Made by a program: the position numbers and the translations under genes. Source: Primulina eburnea (lineage: Eukaryota > Streptophyta > Magnoliopsida > Lamiales > Gesneriaceae). Taken from it: 64,000 nucleotides of DNA. Shown piece after piece: positions 21,646 to 33,690 of the stretch; positions within the stretch are counted from its first letter, which is position 1, and the number at the start of each line of letters is the position of its first letter. Location: the NCBI RefSeq assembly GCF_022965805.1, contig NC_133101.1, positions 1,860,001 through 1,924,000 on the forward strand, read 5' to 3'. The notes below the pieces were generated by a model that searched no databases, was not told the DNA's origin, and worked only from the letters and a program-made list of their open reading frames with translations.

Positions 21646-23935
21646 GTGGATTCCTGCAGCCTGCAAAACGAGGAGTGCAACAAGCCATTTCAATGCGGCA
21701 GCATCAGCGACATAAGCTATCCCTTCTGGGGAGCGAATCGCCCTAGAAATTGCGGTTTTCCAGGTTTTCAGTTGCTCAACTGCGAGGGCGATGTCCCACT
21801 GCTCAACATTGATTCAAGGAATTATCGAGTCCTGGGAATCGATTACTCGTCGCAAACTGTAAAAGTAGCAAGTCAGGACTTATGGAACAACACATGTCCA
21901 AGTGTTCTCTACAACACAACTTTAGATCCTAACCTCTTCCGCTTTCCTCAGAACTCTAGTTATGACAACGTCAACCTGTACTACGATTGCACGCAAGATC
22001 AATCTCACATGACAACTTCTTCTGATCATTGGACGACGACGACGACTTTTCCTACACTTGACTCGACAGTGCCAAATCATACCAACCAATTTACCTGCAA
22101 TGTAAACGGGACTGAAACATTAAATTTCTTCACGGCAGGGTCCGAGATCGGGTTGAATGTCACATGTAAAAGTAATATATTTGTTCCAGTAAACCAATCT
22201 GCTGTGCAGGCTTTGTCAACAGATGCAGCTTCAGTAGTTGATTTGCAGGATGCTCTCAAGAGTGGGTTTTCAATCCAATGGTTAAACAACATCACCAGCT
22301 GTCAGAGTTGCATTCGATCAGGTAGAGTTTGTGATTATGGCACGGATTCAGGATCGGTTGAATGCAAAATTGCACAGAGAACCCCTACAATAGGTATTTG
22401 CAAGTTTGATTCTATATACTTTATTTTACGTAATATATAGATCTCACCAAAATAGTACAGTTTTACGTTTACCTTTGAATGGCTTAACTAGGTTTATTTA
22501 TTTTCCTCTAAATCAGGCTCAGCTCCGGCTCCGGCTCCGGCTCCAATTTATCATTCCGACCCTTCATATTATACTAACTCTTCTTATGGTATCTCCAACT
22601 TATCGATCCCTCCGTTTCAGTTCTTTTTTCATCTCTTCAATTAGGAAATTTTTTATCATTTTCTTGACAAAAAAATGACTGTCTAATGTGAAGAAGTTTG
22701 TAACAGGTAAATCTGGGATGTCTGCTGTGAAGAAGGTTCTAATAGGTAAATGTTGTTTTGCCCATATATAGTTTGTTATTCGGTTGTACGGTTCCATAAA
22801 TTATTGTTTCCTGTGTTTTTAATTTTCAGGGATGGTGCTAGTGGTAACAGTTATAGCTGTTGTAGCCTTTATTTATGTCCGTTGTCACCACAAAAGATTA
22901 CAACTTGCGTTACACCAGGAAGCTAATCCAAATATTGAACTTATACTTAATAATGAAAATCTAGCTCCACAAAGATATAAATATACTCAGATCGAGAAAA
23001 TAACCAAATCGTTTAGTGATAAACTCGGGCAAGGAGGACATGGAGGTGTGTACAGAGGAACGCTACCAGATGGGAAATTTGTTGCTGTCAAGCTTTTGAT
23101 CGAGTCAGAAAGCAATGGAGAAGATTTCATTAATGAAGTTTTAAGCATCAGCAAAACTTCTCATGTGAATATTGTGAATCTGTTGGGGTTCTGCTATGAA
23201 AGGAACAGAAGAGCTTTGGTCTATGATTTTATGCCCAACAAATCATTAGACAAATTCATCAGCACCAATGGATCACTCAATACGAATCGCAACTTGGATT
23301 GGAAAACTTTGTATAAGATTGCTGTTGGTGTTGCTCAAGGTTTAGAATACCTTCACAATGGTTGCAACACGAGGATTGTTCATTTCGACATCAAGCCTCA
23401 AAATATTCTATTGGATGAAGAATTCTGTCCCAAAATCTCTGATTTTGGGCTTGCTAAATTATGCAAACAGAAACAGAGTATTTTATCTATGGCTGGGGCA
23501 AGAGGGACTGCTGGATACATGGCTCCTGAAGTATTCTACAGGAATTTTGGAGGAGTTTCTCATAAATCTGACGTCTACAGCTATGGAATGATGGTTCTTG
23601 AAATGGTTGGAGCAAAAAACATTGTTGGCACTGGATCAATGCAATCCCATGAAAATTATTTTTCAGATAAAATTTATGAGCAAGAAATATTACATGAAAC
23701 CAAGAACTTGGAAGCAATCTCAAGTGAAGAGGAAGAAGAAGCCACTCGGAAAATGTTTTTGGTGGGATTTTGGTGCATTCAGACCATACCATCGGACAGG
23801 CCATCGATCTCTAAGGTTGTGGAAATGTTACAAGGTTGTGTTGAATCCATACAGATTCCACCTAAGCCAATTCTATTTACTCCGGTGTCACTAGGACAAG
23901 AATTATCCCCACTGCATCAGGAAACGCAGAGATAG
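21646..23935 (+). CDS. LRK10L-2/PR5K-type receptor kinase with GUB_WAK ectodomain, no start of its own
   Basis: Exons are about 21646 (or 21660)-22393, 22517-22588, 22707-22745 and 22830-23935; the internal junctions all fall in phase 1 and keep the frame. The ectodomain matches the galacturonan-binding and WAK-associated pattern (KPFQCGSISDISYPFWGA, CGFPGF, SGFSIQW, SCQSCIRSGRVCDYG). A Pro/Ala stalk (GSAPAPAPAP), a membrane span (MVLVVTVIAVVAFIYV) and a kinase follow. The kinase has [29 protein letters not shown] (non-RD type), DFGLAK, GTAGYMAPE and ends PPKPILFTP. There is no ATG or signal peptide before the Cys-rich part: an in-frame stop sits at 21634 and the frame begins at a GTG. It is therefore either 5'-truncated or uses the thaumatin exon upstream as its first exon. 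Expected at the plasma membrane. Confidence 0.85.
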
Positions 23936-24178
23936 AAAGTTCTGTTGAGGAGGAGCATGATTTTTAGCTATTGTTTCCTATCCCGATTGTGTTATTCCAG
24001 GCAAAAAGACTAGAATTTTCATTCTGATGTAATTGTTGTATGTATGGTAAAGGATAATGTTGGTAACTGGACCAAGTCTAAACAAGTATTCTCTTTGTTC
24101 TCAAACATTTGTGAAAAGAAATCGAAGAAACTTTTAAATTAGTGTCACGAGTGTATAAACCCTCACAAAACCAGAAAC

Positions 24179-24400
24179 TTGGACGATATTGAGATTGCAG
24201 GTGCAGAGGAAATAACCATGAAAATGCTTTTGGTTTTGGTGGCATTCTGGTGCATTCAGACCGTTCCTTCCGACCGACCATCGATGTTAGAAGGTAGTCT
24301 TAGTTACGTACAGATTCCACCAAAGGCAGTCCTATTTACACTACAGCCGTTGAGGCAAGAGATAACCTCATCGAAATCACTAAAGGTAGATACAGAAAAT
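24179..24400 (+). pseudogene. C-terminal relic of a third LRK10L-2-type kinase
   Basis: The frame matches the end of the neighbouring kinase: LDDIEIAGAEEITMKMLLVL, AFWCIQTVPSDRPSM and VQIPPKAVLFT correspond to the 23700-23890 segment (VGFWCIQTIPSDRPS, IQIPPKPILFT). Several codons between the Pro-Ser-Asp-Arg-Pro motif and the tail are missing, and no kinase core precedes it. It is a leftover of tandem duplication. Confidence 0.8.
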
Positions 24401-24469
24401 TCGGTCTGCAAACATTGCCATTTGGTCTTATTCTTTAGCATTCAGGAGTAAATAATCAGATTTGGGCTA

Positions 24470-24784
24470 AAATGCGGTACCTAGGACCGCCTACGCACTG
24501 GGCGACCTTTCACCGCCTCGATTTTAGAAGCTGCCTAGGTGACATTCTAATATTGTATATAAATTTTTTTATTTTTAAAATTTTAATTTTTTTAATAAAA
24601 ATAATGGGAGAAATAAATTGGAAATTAAACAGATATATTGCCATTCAGAAATTGTTGAATAATTTAGTTTTTTTTAACAAGATTATATAGTTAGTTTAAG
24701 ATTTAAAATTAATGTATTACTGGAAAATAAAATAAGAGTAAATTGTTTTTAATGAAATTGTTTTAGAAAACATATTTTTTGCTT
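24470..24784. other. AT-rich intergenic DNA with a short GC-rich head
   Basis: The 24475-24545 part (GGTACCTAGGACCGCCTACG, GCTGCCTAGG) has partly inverted CCTAGG motifs and may be one end of a short transposon. The remainder is A/T-rich. Confidence 0.3.
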
Positions 24785-25110
24785 TTATCTTTCAGATAAA
24801 AATCTATCATCACTTAACGATGTTCCTTGATTTAAAAGAGATTTGCGTTGGCGCACAATAGATCCAAATTCCATATCATCATCTGTCGAGTTTTTTATGA
24901 CATCGACAATATTTTTCACGTCAAGCTCGAAAATCACATTTGCAAACTCCATTTCCTTGATCCAGGTAATAGCTTGGAATAGCGCAAGAGCTTCGCATTC
25001 CTTGACAGCAGGATTTCTGGCGTTTTGTTGCATTCGGCATGCAATAAACTCTCCATTGTCGTCACGCAGCACACCATTAAGTCCAAACATGTTGCTGAAG
25101 TGAACAAAGC
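24785..25110 (-). pseudogene. LINE RNase H-like (RVT_3) fragment
   Basis: On the minus strand the frame reads MFGLNGVLRDDNGEFIACRM, then AVKECEALALFQAITWIKEM and a FELDVKNIVDVIKNS segment. This is the pattern of the RNase H-like domain at the end of plant LINE ORF2 proteins. Only this domain remains. Its right edge abuts the MULE transposase frame at about 25105-25120, with a frame change. Confidence 0.7.
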
Positions 25111-26676
25111 AGCATCCAGAGTGACACCGATCAACATTTTGTGCTTGTATTTGGAATACAAGTGTGTATCATTAACACTGATTATTTTCCGACAATGCCG
25201 AAACCCATCAACACACGGCCTAAATGCCCAGAAAACATAGTTCAGTGTCTTACTCATTTCGTTGTTGCCTCTGAGATGCTTCCACTCCACAACTGTTCCC
25301 GGATTGTATTTGGACAAATCACACATATATTTCGGTAGTAATTGAACCGAGCTCTCCCATGTACCGTAAGCAATTTCCATAGCACGTTTCAAACTTCGCC
25401 ATGCCTTCAGGTACGAGATTTGATAACCATATTTATCTTTCACATTTTCAATGATGTACTTAATCTCGTACGAAGGATCACAACGAACAACTCCCAATAG
25501 CGTATGTGCCACCATCTCACTACTCAAGTTCTTATGGTCTATACCAACAGACGTAGATATACATGTGTGAGGTCCGCCATATTTTGTTATTTTCCAATAA
25601 CCTGTCTTGGCCTTGAATGAAGCCCGCAGTCCCCATCGACAAATGACCGTAGAAGAATTATTTTTACAACGTAACTTCAACAAATTGCATGTGCTATCCT
25701 CGACACGGTACTCACGCCTGACAACTCTGACAGAATAATCCTTCACAGATGCAATAAGATCATTCTTATCTTTAAATAACATGTTGACGCGTAATTCACC
25801 TCTATCCGGATTGTAATAGCTTGATTGCTCTCCACAAGGAACATCGATAGAATCAGGATGCTCTTCCCCAAAAAATTTATTGAAAAATGATGGTATTTCA
25901 GAAGTGTTTGACAAAAAAGGTACGGTCTGCCTCTGCAATGTGTCACGTGGTGGTTGTCGACATGATGTCCCCTCATCAGGATTCGTAAAAATATTCACTT
26001 CATCATCAACATTCGCATCGTCTTCTTCAGACTCGCTGTATGATATATCGGGTTCGGAATCAGTCCTCCAAATATAATCATTATTGGCCTCATCCGGACA
26101 ACGAGCACTCGTATCTAATGTTGGATTCGGCCAATATGGAACATTATTTTGTTCCGACGAGACATTTATAAATTGATCCCAAGGCCGACTTACATCATCG
26201 AAACTCATATTACCGAGTCCTTCAGTAACCTGTGGAACATAAGATTCTTGCTCCTGGAAACCACCATATGTAGACGTACCGGGTTGGTTATAAAAACCTG
26301 AATCAGATGCATGTGGAACGTAAGATTCAGGATCATCAAATCCAACATTATGCTCAATTGAATTTGCTTCCACGTACAGATGCAACACATGCATGTTGTC
26401 ACATTGCATTATGAACTGTAAAGCATCGTCATCAACGAGATTGACTTCAATTTCATGCCAAGATGCTCTCTCCATGAATGAATACTTGGTTGACATCTTC
26501 AAAACAAAATTCGCTGGATCGATTGCTAACATTTTATGCACAACTTCAACTAAATCCATCAAATTAATGGATCGTGATACTCGTATCGGTCTAACAAATG
26601 GAATGTTATATTCAATCGATTCATTATCGCTAACTACATGACCACCAAAATATAAGAGTACGTCGATGTTAGACAT
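25111..26676 (-). CDS. MuDR/MULE transposase, 3'-truncated
   Basis: The ORF begins MSNIDVLLYFGGHVVSDNES and carries, in order, a PB1-like N-terminal region (to about residue 105), an acidic linker, a MuDR DNA-binding region (FKDKNDLIASVKDYSV, LRCKNNSSTVICRW, GPHTC) and the start of the MULE catalytic domain (FRHCRKIISVNDTHLYSKYK, LIGVTLDA). The family motif then normally continues with Asn and the rest of the DDE core. Here the sequence switches to LINE RNase H sequence at DA, so most catalytic residues and the zinc knuckle are missing. It is a transposon-derived gene fragment and very unlikely to be active. Confidence 0.85.
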
Positions 26677-26945
26677 TTTTCACTGAGATTGGAGAAAAAT
26701 TCAAAGAGAAGTGAGGGAAAATTTGTGAGAATTGTTATCTGATTCAATCGAAAATTTTTCAATTATATAAGACTCGTTTCTTTATTATTGGTCTTCACGT
26801 GAAATTTTCAGAGTCTTGTTTTCTCAACTTTCACGTGAATTGTTCAGGAATCGTTCGTACATTATGTTCGTTCGTACATAATCAGACGAAACGACGGGTG
26901 TAGAAAAATCGATAAAATTGTAAACAAAAAAAATATATATAAAAT

Positions 26946-27127
26946 AGCAGCGTCCGCGCTTTGTCCACGTAGGAGCGTCCGTTGCTGACAAGCGCGGACG
27001 CTCCTACGTGGAGCAGCGTCCGCGCTTACCGCGTCCGCTGATGACAAGCGCGGACGCTCCTACGTGGAGCAGCGTCCGCGCTTCCTGCTACACGTAGGCA
27101 GCGTCCGCTCTTCTCATCAGCGGATTG
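26946..27127. repeat. GC-rich tandem palindromic repeat, period about 56 bp
   Basis: GACAAGCGCGGACGCTCC recurs at 26987 and 27043, and GAGCAGCGTCCGCGCTT at 27011 and 27067, both 56 bases apart. A partial unit starts at 26947. AGCGCGGACGCT and AGCGTCCGCGCT form 12-base perfect inverted arms. The block is sharply GC-rich in AT-rich DNA, about 270 bases upstream of the MULE ORF start. It may be part of the subterminal region of that element. Confidence 0.75.
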
Positions 27128-28349
27128 AGGTACTTTTGATACATATTTTTTTTTTTAAAGTATTTTTGAAAAAAAATTTAAAATTTAAATTATTTTTAAT
27201 AAAAACCCTATATATGCATACCCTAGTAAAAATGGAACATTTATATTTTTATTACATAACTTATATGGTTTTATTTTTAATTATATTATCGATCAGTTCA
27301 CAATATTATTCTATTAATTTGTATGTTTTTTTTTTTTTTCAGTTTTAGCCATTTTTCACTACGCGATATTTTCGAGTTCGACTCTAGTTCGATAAAGTCG
27401 ACTACATATAAAATATTTATTAAAGTTATTTTGTGTTATAGTTCGTGAGCTTTAATATTTTATTAATATTATATATTAACGCTCATGAATATATATTTCG
27501 ATTTTTCGAACCTTAATATTCATTCATAAATCAAATAGCTCGCAAATAAATTCGAAGATTTCGAGTTCGAACTTGAATATACTTCGAGCTGAAATTAAAA
27601 CTTAAATTTTTGCTAATATTCGATTTGATTCAGATCTTTTACATCCTTAATTAAAATTTGCATTTAATCTAAGAATCTCTACCCATCTATTCTACTGCTC
27701 TTGAGGGCGATGAGGTGGACAATTCCTTACTCCAACCTCAGCCGCTGCAGCAGTATCATCATATAGAATCTTCAACTTCATTGTTGTTATTTTACAAATA
27801 AATAGTTAGTTTCGTAATTTTGGAAATTAAACCGAATGTTCTCAAGTCGTTTTATCAACTGACATTTTATATATATATATATGACAAGCGAGGAATATGA
27901 TATTTGAATTGGAAAATGATTTGAGAAATAAATTTTAAATTTAATTCATTTTGAATATATTTAAAATTTATCACAATTACAATTCAAATTAAAAAACTTG
28001 ATATGAAGTGGACGGATGACACTAAGAGAACTTTGTCATGACAAAGTAAGCGTATAAACATCATATACAACCGTTGATGCTAAAAATCTCAATTAAATTA
28101 GTTTCAATTTGAAAATGAATCGAAAAATGAAGCATAATAGGTAGCTAATAAATAATTCAAATTGCGTGTATTTTTATAATTTGATTCATTCATCCTTTTC
28201 AAATTCTTGGTTGAATCAGTAATCTCTAATCTATCTCATCACTAGTTGAAAACTACACCCTTCAGGCCTCCATTACCCTTTTTCTATGACTGAAAATGCA
28301 TCCTATTACACCTTTTACCGATGTTGTGTATGAATCATAAAACTACAAG
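27128..28349. other. AT-rich intergenic DNA
   Basis: No gene is seen. A short less AT-rich patch near 27690-27790 has a minus-strand frame without recognisable motifs. Confidence 0.4.
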
Positions 28350-29971
28350 ATGGGCCAAAGACGGCTCGTGAAGATGGGCGGTGGAAGTGGAACGGCCTTT
28401 CCCGGTTCACGAACCACTCGGGGCCGAAGATGGCTGGGGGTGTCATCTACCAGTACCAGCCCACCTCTTCAACTAGAGTTGAGGAATGGTGAGCTCCTAC
28501 CATACACACAGAACCGAAGATGGCTAGTGGAGAGTGGTGTGGTGCCATCTCCCAGCCCAAATAGTCAGATGGGGGAAAGCAGCAATCAAGCCCCTCGCAG
28601 CTCGTTTCAAACAAAAGACGTGAGCTTTCCTAGGGGTCTTGCATATTTTATCCTAGGTAAATCATCTAGATATAAGTGGATTGCTTTATGGTTATTATAA
28701 ATTCTCTGGTTGGTTTGTTTGACTCTTATGTTGCCTCTCTGCACAGCTCTGTCGTTTGTGGTGATCGCTGCTATTTTTGTAGTATCATTTATCATGCTGT
28801 GGAAAAGTGGATGTTCACTCGGTCGAGCTGCTGCAAAAATACAACCCTGTGTTGTGACTTTTCTTAGAAAAGTAGGTTCACTAATCACAGCTACGATAAA
28901 TATAATATCGACCCATTTCATGATTTCTCTTGAAAAATTACTTTCAAAAACCAGACTGGGGAAGAGTAACCCAAAAGTGGAAAATTTTCTAGCCAAAAAT
29001 GAAACTCTGGACCCCAAAAGATACAAATATTATGAGATCAAGAAAATAACCAACTCCTTCCGTGAAAAACTTGGGAAAGGAGGATACGGCAAAGTATACA
29101 AAGGAACACTACCTGATGGCCACCTTGTTGCTGTCAAGATACTGAAAGAGACCGGTAGCACGGGAGAAGATTTTATCAATGAAGTTGCAAGCATCAGTAA
29201 AACTTCTCATGTCAATGTGGTCAAACTGTTGGGGTTTTGCTATGAAAGAAACAAAAGAGCCCTAATCTACGAATTTATGCCCAACAAATCCTTGGACAAG
29301 TTCATCTGCAACGGTGGGTCGCACACGACACTAGATCGACTAGGTTGGGAAACAATTTATAACATAGCAGTTGGAGTTGCCCATGGACTAGAATATCTTC
29401 ACTCAGGCTGTAGCACGAGAATCATTCATTTTGACATCAAGCCTCAAAATATTCTTTTAGACAAAAATTTCCTCCCCAAAATCACTGATTTTGGACTACC
29501 CAATTGTGCAAGATGCAACAGAGTAATATATCTATGGATGGAATGAGAGGAACTGTTGGATACATGGCTCCCGAGATATTCTCTAGGAATTATGGCAGAG
29601 TTTCTCATAAATCTGATGTCTACAGCTATGGAATGATGGTTCTTGAAATGGTCGGAGCAAGAAATATAGTCGACATGGGACCAATCCAATCTAGTAATGA
29701 CTATTTTCCAGACCAAATTTATGAGCGGGAAATACTTCATCCCACTAGAAACTTGGATGCTTTTGTGAGAGATGAGAAGGAAAAGACTACAAGGAAAATG
29801 CTTCTGGTCGGGTTTTGGTGCATTCAAACCTCTCCATCGGCTAGACCATCCATGTCTAAGGTTGTTGACATGTTTAAAGGAAGTCTTCAGTCCATTCAAA
29901 TTCCACCGAAACCAATCCTGTTTTCTCCAACAGAGTCGACCGCAAATATTTCCACACAGGAATTCAAATAG
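28350..29971 (+). pseudogene. LRK10L-2/PR5K-type receptor kinase with a frameshift and no ectodomain
   Basis: A first exon (28350-28656, phase 1 end ATCCTAG|gtaaat) can join 28747 (tgcacag|CTCTG) in frame to give [21 protein letters not shown], a membrane span. The kinase follows: [29 protein letters not shown] (non-RD) and DFGL. Directly after DFGL, at about 29498-29504, the frame shifts by one base and hits TGA at 29545. The remainder ([19 protein letters not shown] to the PPKPILFSP tail, stop at 29969-29971) continues in another frame. The first exon encodes Gly/Arg/Ser/Pro-rich sequence without cysteines or a signal peptide, so no ligand-binding part is left. It is either a pseudogene or a sequencing indel on a strongly shortened paralogue. 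Confidence 0.8.
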
Positions 29972-31508
29972 CAGATTAGCCAATGGCTAGCAACGTTAGT
30001 TTGCTAGCTCAAACGTTATGTTTGACTCAAGATCAGTAAAAGACTGGTTTTTCTGCGACTTAACTACTGTGTTTGTTTGAAATGTATATAGTTTGTAATC
30101 ACAAGCCATGAATTTTGTCAAAAGATTTGAATAGCAGATTACTCAATCACTTGCAATCTTAGTTGGCTGATATGTTTGTGTTATTCAAAATTCAGCAAAA
30201 ACAACAAAAAAACTTCACTTTTAATATATATTTTGTTCTAATGTGTCAGTGTGCCTGTTTATAATATATTTTTTTGGTATTAAAGAACTTTGAAAAGAAT
30301 TCAAATATTACATCAAAATATAAGTAGGAGTTTTAAAGATGATTTTTTATTAGATTTTCTCATAACTAATTGAAACTATTGTTTAAGATTGGTAAAGTTA
30401 TATTATTTTGACAACTCATTATTTTTATGATTTTTTAATGTAATTTAATAGGACCGTTTTGTCACCAAATCATGAAACCAAGTCATTAACGTACGTTATT
30501 ATATATTTGTAATTACAAGTCCATATCCTTTCAAATATCAGTATTGCCAAACATACTAAAGACACCTACTAAATTTATTTTCTTTTTTTAAGTAGATAAA
30601 AAATTCATATCATTTGTACAATTTGGAGTCCATGAAACAAAAAAAACCCAATGCCAGCTCAAAATTCTAATGTTAGCACCACTTATTTTTTTAATGATGT
30701 AAGAATCTACGATCACCACTATTGGGTGCACACTACTGCAAATCACGTTAGTTAAATAAATCACACTGGACAAACGTTGTCTAACAAACTTAGCCTATTA
30801 TGAGTCTGTTAACATCGACTATGTTCCCTTGATTTTTTAATGTTCTTACTTTTATTGGGGGTATTATTGGATCAATTAAACTGATTCTAAATAGTAAGAT
30901 AATGGAACCAAACATATCATATTAAACTAGTTTTGGATAGTGGGATAATGAAACCAAACAAATCCTGATGGAAATGTGTAATGACCATGGTCTTTAGCTG
31001 ACCTAACATGAGTCTCAACTCATGATCATATACCACTTCTGGTCATGAGCTATATGTTAGTTCAACATGAGCCGAAACTCGTTACTTATAGAATATTTCA
31101 TTCTTGAAAAGTAATTTATTTTGATATGGCTGATAATCAACAGTAATGAATGGGTAAAAGTTGAAGCTCATTCATGATGAGTTAGTCTATAATCCATGGT
31201 TGTTAGATGAGAAAAGTAACCCAATCCAGTTTCATTGTTGTCAAACTCCAATTCAATCCGTGACTACTTAAACTGGTTCCAGAATAGTCGACGCAATGAG
31301 TGTCATGTATAAAATATATAGGATGTATTGTTTATGTATAATTTTTGTTTTTATAATTAACTAAGTGTTATGTCGTATATATGCTAAGTACATGAAATCT
31401 CAATTTTCTATAGAGTAGTAGTTAGTAGGAAAAAAATAGTATAGAAAGTAGTTTCTTTATTATAGTCTAATTTTCATTCCAGTAGCCTCTTCACGGTATG
31501 CTCTAATT
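29972..31508. other. intergenic DNA
   Basis: The end of the kinase (CAAATAGCAGATTA..CAATGGCTAGCAA near 29965) is partly repeated at 30128-30200 (GAATAGCAGATTACTCAATC), a small local duplication. Nothing else is recognised. Confidence 0.4.
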
Positions 31509-32843
31509 ATGGCTATCGAACGAGAAAGAGAGGAAAACGTAGATGAAAGAAGAGAACTGGCCATGGCCGCGACGAAATCTTTACGGCCCAATTTCAAGCC
31601 CAAAAGTGGGGTAGCCGCGACACAGGTCTCCAAATTCCGGGTATTCCCCGAAATTATACGAGTTCTCTTCGATTTCTTTTCTCGATTCTGTTTTCTGTAC
31701 AAATGTGGTTTTGAAACCCTAGAATATGGTGTGCTGAATTGGTGTCACTTGAATTCTGATTCTGGAGCATAATTTTCTGTTTTTCAACCCTCTGCTAGGA
31801 ATTGCACCATAGGCGATTACAAATCAAAGCGAAATTTAAAGAAAATAAGAGGGGAAAAGGTGAGGAAAAAGTCTGCAGCTGGGATTTTTTCTCTTTGTGA
31901 TTGAAATTAATCAATAACTGCTGCAAATATTGGTGGTTAGGCAAATCTCATAGGAAGAGAAGTGAAGCTAAAGAATGCAGCAGTGAAGAAGAATCGAGTA
32001 ACGCTGTTGGAGAATTCTCCACCGCTCCAATCTTGAGAGATACTCCGTCCGTTGAAGAAGATAACGTAGCAGGAAACTTGGTGGCAAATAAGCGGCGAAA
32101 GCTGCATTGGGGGTAAATCAGAACTTCACTTTACCTTGTTGTCAGCTCGTCTCTTGACTAGCTAATAAACCAAAATTCGGTTGTTCAGATACGTCAAAAT
32201 TTCTAATACAAAATCTATAAAGTCCATCATGATCTCTAACTAAGCCAGGAATTTATCCAAATTTGTCATTCCCAAATCTTCTCATTGTCACTTCTTGGGC
32301 AAACTGCAGGACCGTCCTTGAAAAGGGTTAAAACTCGTTCGGAAATATTAATAAACTAAAACATTTGCGTTTTCTAAATTTATGGTTCAAATCTAGTTTC
32401 GATTAAAAAAAATTGTGCTATGTTTGCTTTTTATGCCCATAAATATGAAATTATCTCATAATTATGATCTGTATGTCAGAAGTATTATCATACATGTAAT
32501 GAAAACATGATTATTCTTCATTTTCTTTCCAGGTTTAAGCACAATCTTATCTTAATTTATTTGGAATAATTGAGGGGTTATAAATGAGAAACATGAGGAA
32601 AGTGTGTATTTTTTTGTTATATCATAATGATGTTATTGGCAACAACTAGTCTCACAAAATCACAGCTAAAATATTATTGAAAACATGCAATTATAAGTGA
32701 TAAACTAGCATGAGTAGATAGGCAGGTATTTCGTCAATTTCAATTTTGTGTACTTCGATCCTGATTTCTATTTTTGACAACTCCCTTTCAATGTTTTCAG
32801 GCTTGACACAAAGGAAAGATGGGAACAAAAGTCTAATATGTGA
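31509..32843 (+). CDS. small conserved basic plant protein, four exons
   Basis: Exons are 31509-31640, 31799-31859, 31941-32112 and 32801-32843. They join with consistent phases (SKFR|ELHHRRLQIKAKFKE, GK|GKSHRKRSE, HWG|LDTKERWE). The product is short, about 135 residues from the first ATG; the ATG at 31563 (MAATKSLRPNFKPKSG) fits the family start better. It has three conserved-looking parts: the N-terminal basic box, the helix ELHHRRLQIKAKFKE and the C-terminal KRRKLHWGLDTKERWE. The Ser/Glu-rich region between is probably disordered. I recall plant proteins with almost the same C-terminal motif but no known function. The Lys/Arg clusters suggest a nuclear location. Confidence 0.75.
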
Positions 32844-33690
32844 AAAGTGACTCGAACCAAATGCGTGAATCCTGTGGGGCTTTTGGGACAAGGGCTTGCA
32901 TTGTTGAAAACCAGATACATTGTCCTGTTTTCAGCTAATATGCGGGAGCAATTGACTACTGAAAAATACTTGTGGGTGAAATTATGCAGCCAACTGCAAA
33001 TGGTTGTCCAAGGCACGTCTTATGTTTCGTTTTGTGTGGTTTTGATGTAGAAGATATGTGAGAAATACTGTACAAGACAAAAGATAGAAATGTTATTAGA
33101 ACTCCAGTAGCTGGAAACTGTATGATATGTCTATTATATATTCTCCAGCCATAGTTCCTAAAAGGTGGCAAGAGTAAGTTCCCCAACGCCTCTAAATGGT
33201 GGTCTTTGATATGAATCCCCAATATTTGAAATCAGTTCAAGTTGCTGGAATCAGAGCATGCTCAATTTTCTCCAAAGATTGGCCCTCTGCTTACTGACAT
33301 AACCAGATACGTACATGCAGATACGTACATGACCGCCAGAAGACGGAAAGATGCAAATCCCAGGTACACTACTGATCCCAAACTTATTGACAATACTTAA
33401 GAAGTATGGGCCAATTATGAAGTTGGATCTCTGTTTGAGTTGGAAATATTTGCCAAGGAAGCACATAACATCTAAACTTGAATTACAATGCAAATCTGAA
33501 AGTTTCATTGTATTTGCGCTTTGTGGTACTACTAATAGTGAACAAAATTGGCATGTATATCAGTATATGTTATTGAACTTTGGCAAACAAGCGTGACTAA
33601 ATCTTTTAAACCCTCCTTCAAAAGCAACTTGCTGCTTCAACATGATGCATGGATCCAATAAACCATATTGCTTATATAAGTTTCTCTTAC
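32844..33690. other. intergenic DNA, possibly holding further decayed exons
   Basis: No frame could be assigned with confidence. Short ORFs on both strands have no recognisable motifs. Confidence 0.3.
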
